The notes: generated from the letters alone by a model not told the origin. Numbered from the stretch's first letter, positions 44,301 to 56,260 are shown. The stretch is 64,000 bases of DNA from Zingiber officinale (GCF_018446385.1 NC_055987.1:87043418-87107417), one strand, 5' to 3'. Numbers and translations are program-made.

Positions 44301-45909
44301 GTTGGTCCGCTCATGGGTAGTGTGACACAACGTGTTATCCGGCAGGGATTCCTCCCCGTCTTTGAGTACCGGGAGTTGAGAGCATTGCGCTCCCCCATCT
44401 ATGATTTGGGGTAGGAGGATAGGTGTACTCCGACAGCATCCCGTCCACTCGGTCACTCAGTAGTGACGACAGAGTGCACGGTTGTCACAGCCCTACCCAC
44501 TCGGCCTCACTTTTGTATGAGATGATCGACTGGCGTCAGGGGTGACCAGGACGCATCATTGGCATCATATGCATGATGCATTTATTGCTTGTGTTTGTGT
44601 TTGCTGCATTTATATGTTTGTATACCTATGTTTGACATGCATACAGATCCTTATCCCTTCGGACTGTTTGACCTTATACTCGGGACTGGTTAGTACAGTA
44701 TTCTCCTGTTTATTTCAGATGCATTCTTATCTTTCTTATCAGAAGATACGCATGATTAGTGCTAGGTGTTGTTTCTTTACTTTGCATATCAACTGGCTGA
44801 GTGTTGGACTCACCCGCCTCCATTGTTGTTATTTTCAGCTGTCAGGAGGGAGTTCCAGTCGCTAGTCCCCACTGCACGTAGTGCTACTCCGCTGCTGGTT
44901 TTTGAGTTGTTTCATTTTAGCTTTTCGCTATCAGACTTTATTTTAGTTTTGTTTTGGACTTACATATGGATATTGTATGGAATCTTTCCGTTGGATGGAC
45001 TTTTCGTATGATTTGGATTTACTCTACTACATGCCTGCCTGGACGGCAGAAGAGGTAAGAAAAATCGGATTTGGGCTTTACGAGTGTAGTTGAGTAGGGT
45101 TGATTTCGAGTCAGAGTATTATTACTGCGTGGTTGTGTCAGCCAGAGGCTGAATATATATATATAAACTGCGTGGTGATTGATTTTTATTACTGTTATTA
45201 TTCCAGCCGCCTGTGGCTGAGTATTTAGTGCTTGTAGAAAATTTTGATTGTCCGCCGTACAGGGGAGATGCTGCCGAAATTTTCTCGGACAGGGACTCTT
45301 CTGGGGGCGTGACAGTATATGAAGATGAGGACTTCAGATGAGAATTGTGATGATAATGCAGCGGATAACAAGTTTTCAGATCTACCTTCTGGGTTTACAG
45401 GGTGTTATGAGGAAATTGAATTTTCAGATGATGAATGTGATGTGGTAGATCAACTAAAAACTGCAAATGAAGTTAATGATCCTCCTACAGATGATTCTCC
45501 CACTGAGGATATGGAAGTTGGTTTATTTTTTGGTGCTTGTGTTGATGATGATGTTATGGAAGGAAGTATAGGGAGCTGTGTTGTGGAAGCAACATCTCAA
45601 GAATCACCTCCTTTGTCCACACAACCTTCTGAGATTATGAGAGTTGCAAGGATTGAGCATGTTGTGGACCAATGTGTAGGGACTTGTGAAATAGAAGCAA
45701 AGCCCTAAGAATCACTACTTTTAGAGCCACTTCCACCTGAGCTAGAACCAAAACCAATTCCTAATTTTGAAGAAGTCACATCCCATTGTTTAGAACTTTC
45801 AGGTAGATCTCAACAATGCAAGGTGAGTACTCTTAGTGATCTTTTAGAAAATTTCATAGATGTACCTATAATTGATTTTATTGGATGTGATTCAATTTTT
45901 GATACATAA
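41380..45909 (+). pseudogene. Athila-like gag interrupted by a solo LTR
   Basis: The main open segment is 41481-42560. Its first 150 residues match the Gypsy retrotrans_gag core: FSFSIKDKARTWLYSL, a W near ITSWEQLEQQF, FFPPSRT, and a GESLFEAWDIFKSLQRQCP-like stretch. The frame appears to extend upstream of 41481 with a shift. At 42466 the 2848-bp solo LTR interrupts it. Beyond 45319 an acidic region continues (DECDVV, then VDDDVMEGSIGS), with a stop at 45706, then a Pro-rich segment to about 45907. A frameshift also occurs at the junction. No protease follows. Gag would form the particle; this copy is inactive. Confidence 0.85.
42467..45314 (+). mobile_element. Solo LTR, Tekay/Del-like, TSD GTATA
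   Basis: Starts TGTAAAATACCGG and ends GGGGGCGTGACA, 2848 bp. The direct repeat GTATA lies at 42462-42466 and 45315-45319. Large LTRs with these ends fit Del/Tekay chromoviruses. It has a C-rich start (42690-43250, simple CGCCGG-rich runs), a short TATATATATA run near 45150, and no internal region. The ORFs on either strand within it lack motifs. Confidence 0.88.
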
Positions 45910-47387
45910 TTAATTCATATTAATAAGGTTCTATTTCCATCTAATATACTATGCTTGGGAGAGGTATGTTTTTCTTTTGGGTGTGTAGATTTTCATGGGG
46001 GCTATAATTGGAAGCTCAATCTGAACCATCTTTGACCTCTTGAAAGAATTTCCAAGAAGACGAAGATGGAGAGAGTGATTCTTCACTTTTTGATAAAAGC
46101 TCCCTCCATAATAAGAGCCCTTGGTAAGAGGGTTCTAAAATATCTTACCCCTCCAAGAGTGAGATTTCGATGAATCTAATGAGGTGGTCGAGCTAATGAC
46201 CTTAAACAAGTGCTTCTTGGGAGCCAACCCAAGTTCATTTTCCTTGTTTTCTTTATAGTTCATTTTTACTTCATTGCTAATAAATCATACCCTCTACTTA
46301 ATTTTTCTTGTCTATCTTATTTTTGTAGATTTCAAAGTTGTGGAGGAATGTGAGCATTGGATAGAGGAGTATCTTTAAAAACATGAATGTCTCATCACTT
46401 GGTAACTTCTCTTACTTTAAATTTCCTCCACATTGTTTTTAGTTTTCATTGGGACAATGAAAAGTTTAAGTCTGGGGGGATGCATTAGATGCATTTAGTT
46501 TAGTTCAGTTTTTACTTATTTCTTTTTGCTTAGTAGTTGCATTCTATATCATATTATGATTGTTTGTTCCTTATTACAAAATACTAGCATGTTTATTCTA
46601 GATTTTATGTGGTTCATGTGCTAGTATGTTTAGTGATCTATCTTTTTCTATCTATGATAGCATGAAGTCAACAATGTTTTTACTATAAGAGTTTAAGTAT
46701 TGACCTTGTTTTAGGATCTCTATACACTATGCCTATTTTTGATGGTTGATAACTCTAAAATAGTCATGATTCATAGAATTGGACTAGTACTTGTGTTTCT
46801 ATGGTGACCTCTCAACTACATTTTGGTTACTGGATAAACTCAGATCATGTAAGCTCATTTGGAAAAATCAATCCCAAAAAATTAAAAAAAATAAAAAAAA
46901 ATGAAGGTTTGTTCAAGTTTGATACTTTGCAAACATTCAAAGAAAAAAAATGGGAAAAAAATAAGGGATAAAAAATAGTTGTCGTGAGTGGAAACTAACA
47001 ATTCACCCCTTTGAGACCGAGTTAGGTTACTGGGGAAATGAATGCTATGTTTCTCTTGATACTGAGTATTACTTTGAGACCTTGTGTAGATGATGCATAG
47101 CATTTTTGAGAGGAACGAACCTTGCGTGTGGTAGGTAAGTGTCTATCGCCGGAAGCATAAGGAACACAATTTTATGACGATTTGACTAAAATTAGGGATT
47201 GAACTTGATAAATCTAGGTCACTTTCACATTGAGCATGGAGGACTACTACTTAGGTCATACTTAAACTACTTTTGTATCTTACTCACCAATGAAATCATT
47301 TGATAGAATTAGGTTGACTTGCTAGAGATTATGATGCACTATTTAACCACATGAATCTAGATTGCGGGTTTTGCTTGAGGACAAGCA
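45910..47387 (+). other. Non-coding 3' region of the Athila-like element, with an internal polypurine tract
   Basis: No coding sequence is visible. Near 46210 is CTTCTTGGGAGCCAACCCA, a motif usual downstream of the coding region in Athila/Tat elements. At about 46462-46480 AAGTTTAAGTCTGGGGGGA duplicates the terminal polypurine tract at 47388-47405. An A-rich run lies around 46870-46980. Confidence 0.65.
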
Positions 47388-47407
47388 AAGGTTTAAGTCT
47401 GGGGGTG
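47388..47407 (+). promoter_or_regulatory. Polypurine tract of Athila-like element
   Basis: AAGGTTTAAGTCTGGGGGTG directly before the right LTR start TGATATGCG. Confidence 0.88.
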
Positions 47408-49115
47408 TGATATGCGTAGATCTTATGATTGTTTATGCATGTTTTAGCGCACATTCACTTGATTTATGCACACATATTCTTTGCATAATCGTCTCCTTTA
47501 GTGCATACTCATCATAAATACTCTTTTGTTTGGAGATATGCTCTTTGCTTATTTTCTTGTTGACAGGACGTTATTTGGAGCGGAAATGGAGAAAAAAGGC
47601 ACACAGGAGCTTGGGCCGTGCAAGGCCACACGGTCATGTGGCCATGAGCATGTTCTGGCCGTACAAAATGGCACGGTCGTGCTTGCAATCCAGAGTTGAA
47701 GAGGGCCTTGGTCGTGCCGAATGGCACGACCGTGCCAATCAACCCGTGGCCAAGCAGCATTCCAGAGAGGAGGAAGGTCACGACATTGTGAATCCACACG
47801 ACCGTGTGACCCTGGGCAGAGAAGAAGAAGGCCACGGCCGTGCAACCTTGCACGGCCGTGTGTCCACTCCATAGAGGAAGCAAAGCAAGGCCGTGCAATC
47901 TTGCACGACCGTGCCTCACAACCAGCAGTCAAGGAAGACACGGCCGTGCGGATTCACACGGTCGTGCCACTCAACCAGAAGGGAGGAAAGGCGTGGTCGT
48001 TCCAACCTTTCACGGGCATGCCACGGCCCGTGTGGCGCCCGTTCCCTAGCGTATAAAAGGGTCAAGAACCCAATTCTTGGGTTCATCTTTGGTTCGGGAC
48101 TTCGTCCCTCCCCTCGGAGAAAGCCATCGAGCTTCATCCACCGCTGTCACTTCACGATCCGTCCATCTCCGGAGCAAGGAAGCATCCCCAAGACATCGGA
48201 ATCATCAAGCATCTCTTCTTCCTCTTCTTCTAGGGTTGTAAGTATGCTTTTCTTTATGTTTTAGGGTTGTTCTTCTCTCACAATGGAGTAGACATCCTCT
48301 TCTAGGATTAGGGAGTACTTGTAATGCGATGGAGATGTAGAACTATGTAGATTTATCTTATTTTTATTCGATGACTTGTTCATGCCTTGTTCATGCTTGT
48401 GTGACATATTTATATTTCATGCTTTGTTGATTGATGTGGAGGATGGCTAATCCCGCAAAGGGGACGCCCTAGAGCGTATTGACCAAGGTACCCTAGTGAC
48501 AGGGGTAACCCTTTCCAGACGTCTAAGATGCTCCCTTAAAAGGAGAAACAATCCCTTAGGAACTGCTGCTCTCGTAGAGAGAGTGCTCTAGATCGTACAC
48601 CCGAGGGGCCCTAGTGACAAGGGTAACCCATTCACGGACGTCTAGGACATTCTCTTGAAAGGATAGGCAATTCCTCCATAAGGAAGTAGGGACCCGTACC
48701 ATCTACCTTTATCCTTATTGCTATTTACTAGACACGAATTCTTGTGATCTACCGAGGCACCCTCGTGATAGGGGGGTTAACCGTTACAGGATTTCACAGG
48801 GATCACCTCTATTCAATACTTAGGGATATTGATCAATCTAACTTCCTACAAGAGCATGGACATAGAGGGTAGAAACTAAGCAATCTATGTAGTATCTCCT
48901 AGAATTATAATGAAACCGAAATCCTAGAATCCATCTACCGAAGCTCATTCTCTCCAAGAGCTCTTCCTTCTCTCTCTCTTACTCTCCTTTCTCACCAATC
49001 TTAGGTTTGTCTAGATAACTTACTTTGCGATATCTCTAGTACTTAATCAATAGTCCCTGTGGATTTGATATTTTTATTACTGACGACGAAACCGTACACT
49101 TGCGGTTGCATAACA
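47408..49115 (+). repeat. Right LTR of Athila-like element
   Basis: An uninterrupted LTR of 1708 bp, TGATATGCGTAG to CATAACA, followed by TSD GCTAC. The palindrome cluster is at 47615-48030 and the TATA box at 48052. It shows the empty sites of the two insertions in the left LTR. Confidence 0.95.
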
Positions 49116-49700
49116 GCTACCGCCACGACACCAACAGGATAGTTATGTGAACCTCCTTGATTAGTGTAAACACCTCTGAAGCCTGCTGAATCTACAAAGC
49201 AGTCATCTCTTTGGCCTGAGGTTCTAGATCTTGATGAATTTTGTTCCTCAAGATCATTCCTGACTATACTAGAAATTGGGTGATCGACAGAAAAACCTCC
49301 AGTTCTCGTGCCAAAGAGTTAACTAGATCCAAAGCTGGAGCAGCTTCATCTATAGATTTCACCTTATCCAACAAGAATTGCCCCCAGAAAGGGGGATCTA
49401 AAACCATACTCTCGGTAAGGGGAGGCGAATAAGGAGGAAAAGAACTGAGGTGAGTGAAGAAGAAAGGAAGGATCACAACCCTATTTAAAGGGTCAAGGGA
49501 CTCACGGGATCACTATACTTGGGCTCACGGGATCACTATACTTGGGTTCACGGGATTGTTGTACCAGAAGTCACGAGGACTACTGTAAAAAAAGTCACGA
49601 GCCTACTGCAGAGACCATGGCAGATACATGACCAAAAATAGGCAAAGAAACCAAAAATAGACTTAGGTCTAGTCAGTCGGCTACGCCTCCTTCGACTAGA
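49116..49700 (-). pseudogene. Tat remnant C, antisense ORF continuation
   Basis: A minus-strand frame 49476-49264 encodes FLLDKVKSIDEAAPALDLVN and LARELEVFL, and continues with stops to 49116, where it joins 33510. It is amphipathic and helical-looking. Assigned to the same antisense ORF type as copies A and B by position next to Tat arrays, not by direct sequence match. Upstream, 49500-49600 repeats ACGGGATCACTATACTTGGG. Confidence 0.35.
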
Positions 49701-49717
49701 CTTGGAAGGAAGGCTAG

Positions 49718-50765
49718 TGATATGGGTTAGGTAGGTCCCCGGTGAAAAGGGGAAAGAAAAGAGATAGTAGAATTAAGTAATGTAAATATCGGTCGGGGCA
49801 TCAGGCTTATGAAAATATCGGCCACTGAGTCCATGTGAAAACACACTTTATAAGATGGTTGTCTTGCAATCATCCTCTATCATCTAGAGATCAGGGAGTT
49901 CTACGTCTAGTGCATCTTTTTCTGATGTACACACTGAGATATAAACTAGACTTTGACTTAGGTTACTGGGTGTTTAGGTCTATTATCTACTATTTAGGGT
50001 ACACCACCTCGAATAAAGTTCGTATGATCCAGTGTCATGTTCTCACTGCATACATTGCTTCCCTAGGGGTAGGAGTTTATCGAAGTGAGTTGATATAGTT
50101 GTCTGATTTTGATCTAGTTGGGATCAGATACTTGTCTTTGGCTAGGATCAGGACTAGCATAGAGGGACTAGTGTATAAGTGGACCCATCCATGATACATC
50201 CCACTTGTAGGAGAGGAAGCCATAGCTAAGGATGAGTCGATTGCAGTCAAGGAGCCTCACCAACCGCCTTTTGATTAGGGATTCACCATGACAACTATGT
50301 TTGATGCGGGTAAAGGGACTTCTTACGGATCTCCTCCACCGACCAGTGACTTTTTTAGTCTTCTCCGAGATGACACTTTTGGGTGGTTCGACTCCCTACA
50401 CTGACCAGTAGAACTCTCTTCAAGGACAACTTGTGGATTTTCGTCAGGAGATGACTGATTGAGTTGATGCCTTTGAGGAGGAGTAGCGTAGGATGTTCAA
50501 TTACTTTCGTGCCATAGATGATGACCCTAACGAGTGACTTTTAGATCTTGATATGGCATAATTAGATATTTTAGTTGTTTGCTTAATTTTTGCTTAATGT
50601 TATCCTTACTATCTCTCATGCAAATTAGGAATGTGTTTTTCTAGAATAGTTTTTAATATGTATGATATGGGTTAGGTAGGTCCCCGGTGAAAAGGGGAAA
50701 GAAAAGAGATAGTAGAATTAAGCAATGTAAATATTGGCCAGGGCATCAGGCTTAAGAAAATATAG
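49718..50765. repeat. Direct repeat of about 103 bp flanking an 840-bp segment
   Basis: TGATATGGGTTAGGTAGG and the following about 85 bases occur at 49718 and 50663, 945 bp apart, with a few differences. The segment between (49822-50662) has a plus-strand frame 49835-50098 (LGYWVFRSIIYYLGY) and further broken coding-like sequence to about 50540. This is faintly reminiscent of Athila ORF1 and I cannot confirm it. Confidence 0.6.
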
Positions 50766-51250
50766 GACAATATCGTCCGGGACAACATGCTTAAGGAAAT
50801 GTAGGCAAATACCGGACGGGGTAACACACTTAAGAAAATATAGGCTAATACCGGCCGAGATAATACCTTAAAGAAAAGATAGGCTAATATTGGCCAGGGT
50901 ATCAGGCTTAAGAAAATATAGGACAATATCGTCCGGGATAACATGCTTAAGGAAATGTAGGCAAATACCGGACGGGGTAACACACTTAAGAGAATATAGG
51001 CCAATACCAGCTGGGATAATATCTTAAAGAAAAGATAGGCTAATATCGGTCGAGGTATCAGGCTTAAGAAAATATAGGACAATATCGTCCGGGACAACAT
51101 GCTTAAGGAAATGTAGGCAAATATCAGACGTGGTAACACACTTAAGAATATATAGGCCAATACCGAAAAGATAGCCTAATACCAGTCGGGGTACATCTTG
51201 AGAAGGGTAGGCTAATATCGGTCGGGATATACCTTAAGAAAGAAAGGCCA
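50690..51250. repeat. Tandem array, 156-bp units built from four 39-bp subunits
   Basis: TATCGTCCGG starts at 50771, 50927 and 51083, exactly 156 apart. Each unit holds four variants of an AATACCGGCCGGGATAA-like 39-bp core followed by CTTAAGAAAATATAGG. Because 156 is a multiple of three and lacks stops on the minus strand, it creates a false 162-residue repetitive ORF. Confidence 0.9.
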
Positions 51251-52491
51251 ATATCAGTTGGGATTGTCTGAGCTAGCACATGCAAATACAGACTAATATC
51301 GGGCGGATGTATATGATCGTCCGAGAATGAGCAACTACAAGATCGTACAGGATTTATAATATATTATCGGACGATGAGGGCATGTGTTAAATAAAAATAA
51401 TAACCCGCCTGCACGAAACCTAGGGCCAATCCCGACCGATACAAAACATAGTATAATATCGAGATGTCCATAACATAGTGAAGACATGATAACCAAGCAG
51501 GGGTGATAAAATATAACTTATAGGACAGGATGAGAATAAACATTTTGAGGATATTTATGAATAGCTTATGAAAATATCTGCTTCATGTAATCGTATAACA
51601 GGTTGACTAACTTGGCGGGAAAAATGTTTCAAAACTCTTCTGCAGGTACTAGACGACAAAGAAGGTACATCTGGGGTACAAAAAAGATTCCTTAAAAGCT
51701 ATTCTCTACAAGTACGTGGCTTATGCCATCTCATAACAAATTTTAACAAACCGGGGTCCACTTCATGACTACGGAGGTAATATGAAGTGGTATAAAAGGG
51801 GGAATCCTCTCCGTTGGCCAGGTATGCTTAGGCTCATCACACTCACAACCCTAGTTTTCAGTTTCGGTTCATCTTCTTCCTTCTTCCACACTAAGAGAGA
51901 TCACTGACTTGAGCATCGGAGGGCCTAGCCAGGGATTCCCACCCCGGTCTTAGGTCACTGACAATAGTGTTGGTTGGTCTCTAGTGCGCAGGAAGCTTTG
52001 GAAGCTCCAGATCTTGGTTTTCTTCATTGAACCCTTCCTTTCGTCTTTGGATCTTCGCACAAGGAGGGCATTCTGTGACTCTTATTCTCCTAGATCCGCT
52101 TTGGGTTTCTTGGATCAGTATTCTATAGGTATTATTCTTCATCAGCAGTAGGTTTTCTCCCAGCTTTCCGTTTTGTCAAGCTCTCAGACAGGATCAATGT
52201 ACTTTTTTGAAAATTTACTACCTATTAGTTTTTAAAAACATGTTTTCAAATTCTCCTTTCAAAAGTTATTTTCAAAATTAGTTTTTAAAATATTTTATCT
52301 TTATAGAATAACCTAGAACTTATCGTAGAATTGCATGCTTCTATAGTTTTAGCAGCTAGCATCTCACAAGCATGGTAGGGTACCTTGTGTATTATGAAAC
52401 ATAGAACGGTGTGAGATGCTTATTGCTTAGACTAAGATTTTAGATACTTATGTTAGTACATTATTATAAATCTGGGCTTTAAACATATACA
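51251..52491 (+). other. Tat-type LTR-like sequence with a TATA box
   Basis: TATAAAAGGG is at 51791. It is followed at 51907-51922 by GACTTGAGCATCGGAG, a motif I know from the R region of Tat/Ogre-type LTRs. This suggests a plus-strand LTR for remnant C. LTR ends, PBS and TSD could not be fixed. Positions 52200-52491 show no recognisable feature. Confidence 0.5.
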
Positions 52492-55103
52492 TGTTGGTTG
52501 GTCCTAGGAAGATCGTACCAGTTCCACTATACAAAAATTTTGTACAAGTGTCAAACCTTTCCTAAACAACCTATTGTATTCTTTAGAAATTAAATTAGGA
52601 ATCGCAAATGAAACTTAACATTATTGATTCCAAATTTATCTTATCTGTTCTTAATGGTTTAGATTTGGATCGCAAGCGGAACTTAACACTATTGATCCAA
52701 ATCCACCTATGTTATAAAGTTGATTAAATATTTATTTCTAAAATCGGCTCCCAGGTCAAACATGGCGAGGCACTAGGCCTTTTTGGGTATGGGATCATCC
52801 ACCACTACCTCAATAAAGCCTTTAATAGAAATTCAATATTTAATTTCCTAAAATAACATTAAGTTTAACCGAAAAGAACAATCGAATCACAAATCTGAAA
52901 AACAAAAACAAAAGAAACACAACTTTGAAACAAATCTGAAACTCTAGAATCATATACCTCTTGTGTTTGGAAATCATACAAAGAAAAACTAGTATGATGC
53001 GGAAAACAATTACTAGTTGTACCTTCCTTTGTAAGCAAATAACCTCTTGATCTTCTACCGTATTCCTCTTCTAATCTCGGACGTTGTGTGGGCAATGATC
53101 TTCCGAGATGAGAACCACCAAGCTCCTTCTTCTCCAAGCTAGATTCGGCCACCACCAATTCTCCAAGAGAAGTAAAGGTCCGGCCACCACCACCAAGCTC
53201 CAAGGGATGCAAGAAACAAAACCTCCTTTCTCTCCTTCTTCTCCTAGCTTGAGCCGGCCACCAACAAGAGCTCCAAGAGAGGGATGAAACTGACCACTAA
53301 AGAAGAAGAGAAGAGAAGAGAAGGAGAAGAATCTCTAGGGCTGGCGACCACCAAGGAAGAGAGGGAGGAAAATAGAATAGAGTTGTCACCTATGAAGGCA
53401 CCTCTACCCCCTCTTTTATAATCCTTGGTCTTGGAAAATAAGGAAATTTAAATAAAAACTTCCTTAATTCCTTTTCCATGAAAAGGAAAATTTAATTAAT
53501 TAAAACCAAATTCCTTTTCTAGAATTATATGACCGACCACCTCAAGAGCTTCCAAAATAGGCAAGTTTTAAACAAAATTGAAACTTCCTTATTTGTTTCC
53601 GGAAATTTTAAAAAATAAAATTTCTCTAATAATTTATCCCTTTATGGTTGGTTATAAAAGGAAATTTCTTTAAATTAAAATCTCTCTTTTAAAACATGTG
53701 GATGATTTCCAAAAAGGAAAGTTATCAATAAAATTAAAATCTCCTTTCAATCTACAAATAAAGAAAGATATCAAATCTTTTCTTAATCTTTTGTAGAAAC
53801 TTATAAAAGAAAATATTTAATTTTAAAACTCTCTTTTTAAATCATGAACATGGTTATGAAAAAGGAAAGTTTTATCAAAATTAAAATCTTCCTATCAATC
53901 TACAAATAAGGAAAGATATCAACTCTTTTCTTAATCTTTTGTAGATAGCTATAAAAGGAAAGATTTAAATTTTAAACTTTTTTTTAAAACCATGGAATCC
54001 AGATAAGAAAATTTTTAAAATAAAAATCCTTTTATTTTGCTTAGGGTCGACCACACCATGCTTGGTCTCCAAGCATTGGCTGACCCCTCTATTTGGATCA
54101 ATCTTTGGGTCTTGGCTGGCCCTAGCTTGGGCTCCAAGCTAGCTTGGCCGGCCACCAAAGAGTGGGTAAGAAGGTGGGTATAATTCTCTATATACAAGAG
54201 GCTACGATAGGGACCGAGAGGAGGAATTGGTTTTGGTCTCCTGATGAAATTAAGCTTTCCGTGTTCGCCCCGAACACTCAACTTAATTTCATCAATAATA
54301 ATTCATACTACTAAAGAATTATTATTGAACTACCGCATCAATCCCAAATTACATTTTGAGCTCCTTCTTAGTATGAGTGTGTTAGTCTCCCTGTGTTTAA
54401 GATATCGAATGTCCACTAATTAAGTGAGTTACTGACAACTCATTTAATTAATGTCTTAGTCCAAGAGTAGTACCACTCAACTTTATCATCATGTCGGACT
54501 AAGTCCACCTGCAGGGTTTAACATGATAATCCTTATGAGCTCCTCTTGGGGACATTATCAACCTAGATAACTAGGACACAGTTTCCTTCTATAATCAACA
54601 ACACACACTATAAATAATATCATTTCCCAACTTATCGGGCCTATTGATTTATCGAGCTAAATCTCACCCTTTGATAAGTCAAAGAAATGAATACTAAATA
54701 TATGTGCTTGTTATTATATTAGGATTAAGAGCACATACTTCCATAATAACTAAGGTGTTGTTCTTTTATCAAGTCAGTACAAAAAGAACTTACCTTAAAT
54801 GGTCCTGCTCAGTACACTCAAAGTGTACTAGTGTAATTTATCAGTCAAGATAACTAACACCTAATTACACTACGACTATTCCAATGGTTTGTTCCTTTCC
54901 ATCTTAGTCGCGAGCTACTGTTTATAATTTATAAAGAACTGATAACATGATCCTCTGTGTGTGACACCACACACCATGTTATCTAGAATATAAATTAATT
55001 GAACAACTAAACTTAGCATAAATGTAGACATTTTTGACCAATGTGATTCTTTATTTCAAAATAAATATTTACAAAAGCTAGGTTTTTAGTATACACTCTG
55101 GCA
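52492..55103 (-). repeat. Long Copia-type 3' LTR
   Basis: About 2612 bp. The minus-strand start is TGCCAGAGTGTATAC (usual TGTTGGAG mutated) and the end is CCAACCAACA. It contains GA-rich and A/T-rich simple stretches and several CCGGCCAC words. The ORFs at 52865-53212 and 54015-54281 are not genes. Confidence 0.8.
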
Positions 55104-55114
55104 ATCTCCCACTT

Positions 55115-56260
55115 ATACTAAAAGACTAAGCAGCCATATCTGCTGTCATATCTGTTTCCATACATCTGATTCTCATCCCCTCCACATGCTGATCAAAAGC
55201 TTTCGCCGGAAGGGTCTTAGTGAAAGGATCTCTCAAGTTACCATCTAATGCAATCTAGGCGGCAACAATTTCTCCTCGTTATACGATATCTCGTATTGGG
55301 TGGTGCTTGCGCTCTATTGTGTTTACTTGCCTTATGGACTTATGGTTTCTTCGAGTTTGCTACTGCACCACTATTATTACAATAAATCGTAATAATCTTT
55401 GGACAAACCAGAAATCATGTCTAAGTCCATCATGAAGTTTCTGAGCTATATAACTTCTATGGCTGCCTCAGAGGCTGCCTCATACTCAACTTTTATGGTG
55501 GAGTTCGGAAAAGCATCTATGCTTAACACTCCTCCATAGTTATGGCTTCACCTCCTAAAGTAAACACAAAACCCCGAGGTTAATTTACTATTGTCCCTAT
55601 CTAATTGGAAGTCAAAATCCGTGTAACCCACAGGGATCAAATTATCTGTCTTGTAAACTAGCATATAATCTCTATTCCCTCTAAAGTACTTTAATATATG
55701 CTTTACGACAGTCCAGCGTTCCGGTCTTGGATTACTTTGATATCTGCTAACCATGCCCATGGTAAAATAGATATCCTATCTCATGTATAGCATACATTAG
55801 ACTTCCGATAGCCGAAGCATAAGGAACTGCCTTCATGTCTTCTATCCTTTGATGTCTTCGAAGACATCTCTTTAGATAAAGTTTACTCCATGTCTAAAAG
55901 GTAGAAACCTTTTTTGGAGTCTTGTATGCTAAAACGAGCTAGGATTTTATGAAACTCGGGATAAGCACAACATTCTTTTCTTGTGATCCCTTGATCCCTA
56001 GAATATGTGTGCATTCTCCCAAGTCCATCATATCGAATTGCTTGGGCAACCATACCCTTACTTCCAACAACACTTTGATATTGTTTCCAACTATAAAAAA
56101 TGTCATCTACGTATAATACAAGAAATACCACCACGTTTCCATCACCCTTCTTGTATACACAAAAACTCATCCGTACACTGAATAAATCCATAGGTCTAGA
56201 TTACTTCATTAAACTGGATGTTCCAAGATTTTAAAGCTTTTGCTTTAGTCCATAGACCGA
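55115..56260 (-). pseudogene. Copia pol 3' part: reverse transcriptase and RNase H, broken
   Basis: Minus-strand order from 56260 down is reverse transcriptase (LWTKAKALKSWN-like region, then VLYVDDIF near 56100), a connection segment, then RNase H. RNase H includes VGYTDFDFQLD near 55620 and STIKVEYEAASEAA near 55465, and the tail runs toward 55115. Many stops and frameshifts. The polymerase YVDD is intact in sequence but the frame is not. Integrase, protease and gag are gone. Confidence 0.85.

Larger units (their letters stand above)
33511..49115 (+). mobile_element. Athila-like gag-only retrotransposon (TR-GAG type), TSD GCTAC, with three nested insertions
   Basis: The right LTR is 47408-49115 (1708 bp). 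The left LTR is the same sequence broken in three: 33511-34630, 36332-36353 and 40479-41048, totalling 1712 bp. TSD GCTAC lies at 33506-33510 and 49116-49120. The primer site fits tRNA-Asp, as in Athila elements. The interior encodes only a Gag-like protein; I see no protease, reverse transcriptase, RNase H, integrase or envelope-like ORF. Gag-only elements with terminal repeats have been described in plants as TR-GAG. Nested insertions are at 34631-36326, 36354-40478 and 42467-45314. The left LTR starts TT instead of TG. Confidence 0.92.
52492..56260 (-). mobile_element. Minus-strand Copia remnant: 3' LTR plus 3' part of pol
   Basis: The LTR is 52492-55103 on the minus strand, followed upstream by polypurine tract AAGTGGGAGAT (about 55104-55114) and pol remnants to 56260. 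The 5' part is missing and no TSD pair can be assigned; TACAT at 52487-52491 is one candidate. The LTR family is also at 469-1886 and 57764-58036. Confidence 0.82.

Noticed and set aside
45910..47387. Possible Athila envelope-like ORF
   Set aside because: No open frame or membrane segment of useful length; only the downstream motif and polypurine tracts are present.
50672..51160. 162-residue repetitive minus-strand ORF rich in L, S, I and F, like a membrane protein
   Set aside because: It is a by-product of the 156-bp tandem array, whose period is a multiple of three; no start context or homologue.
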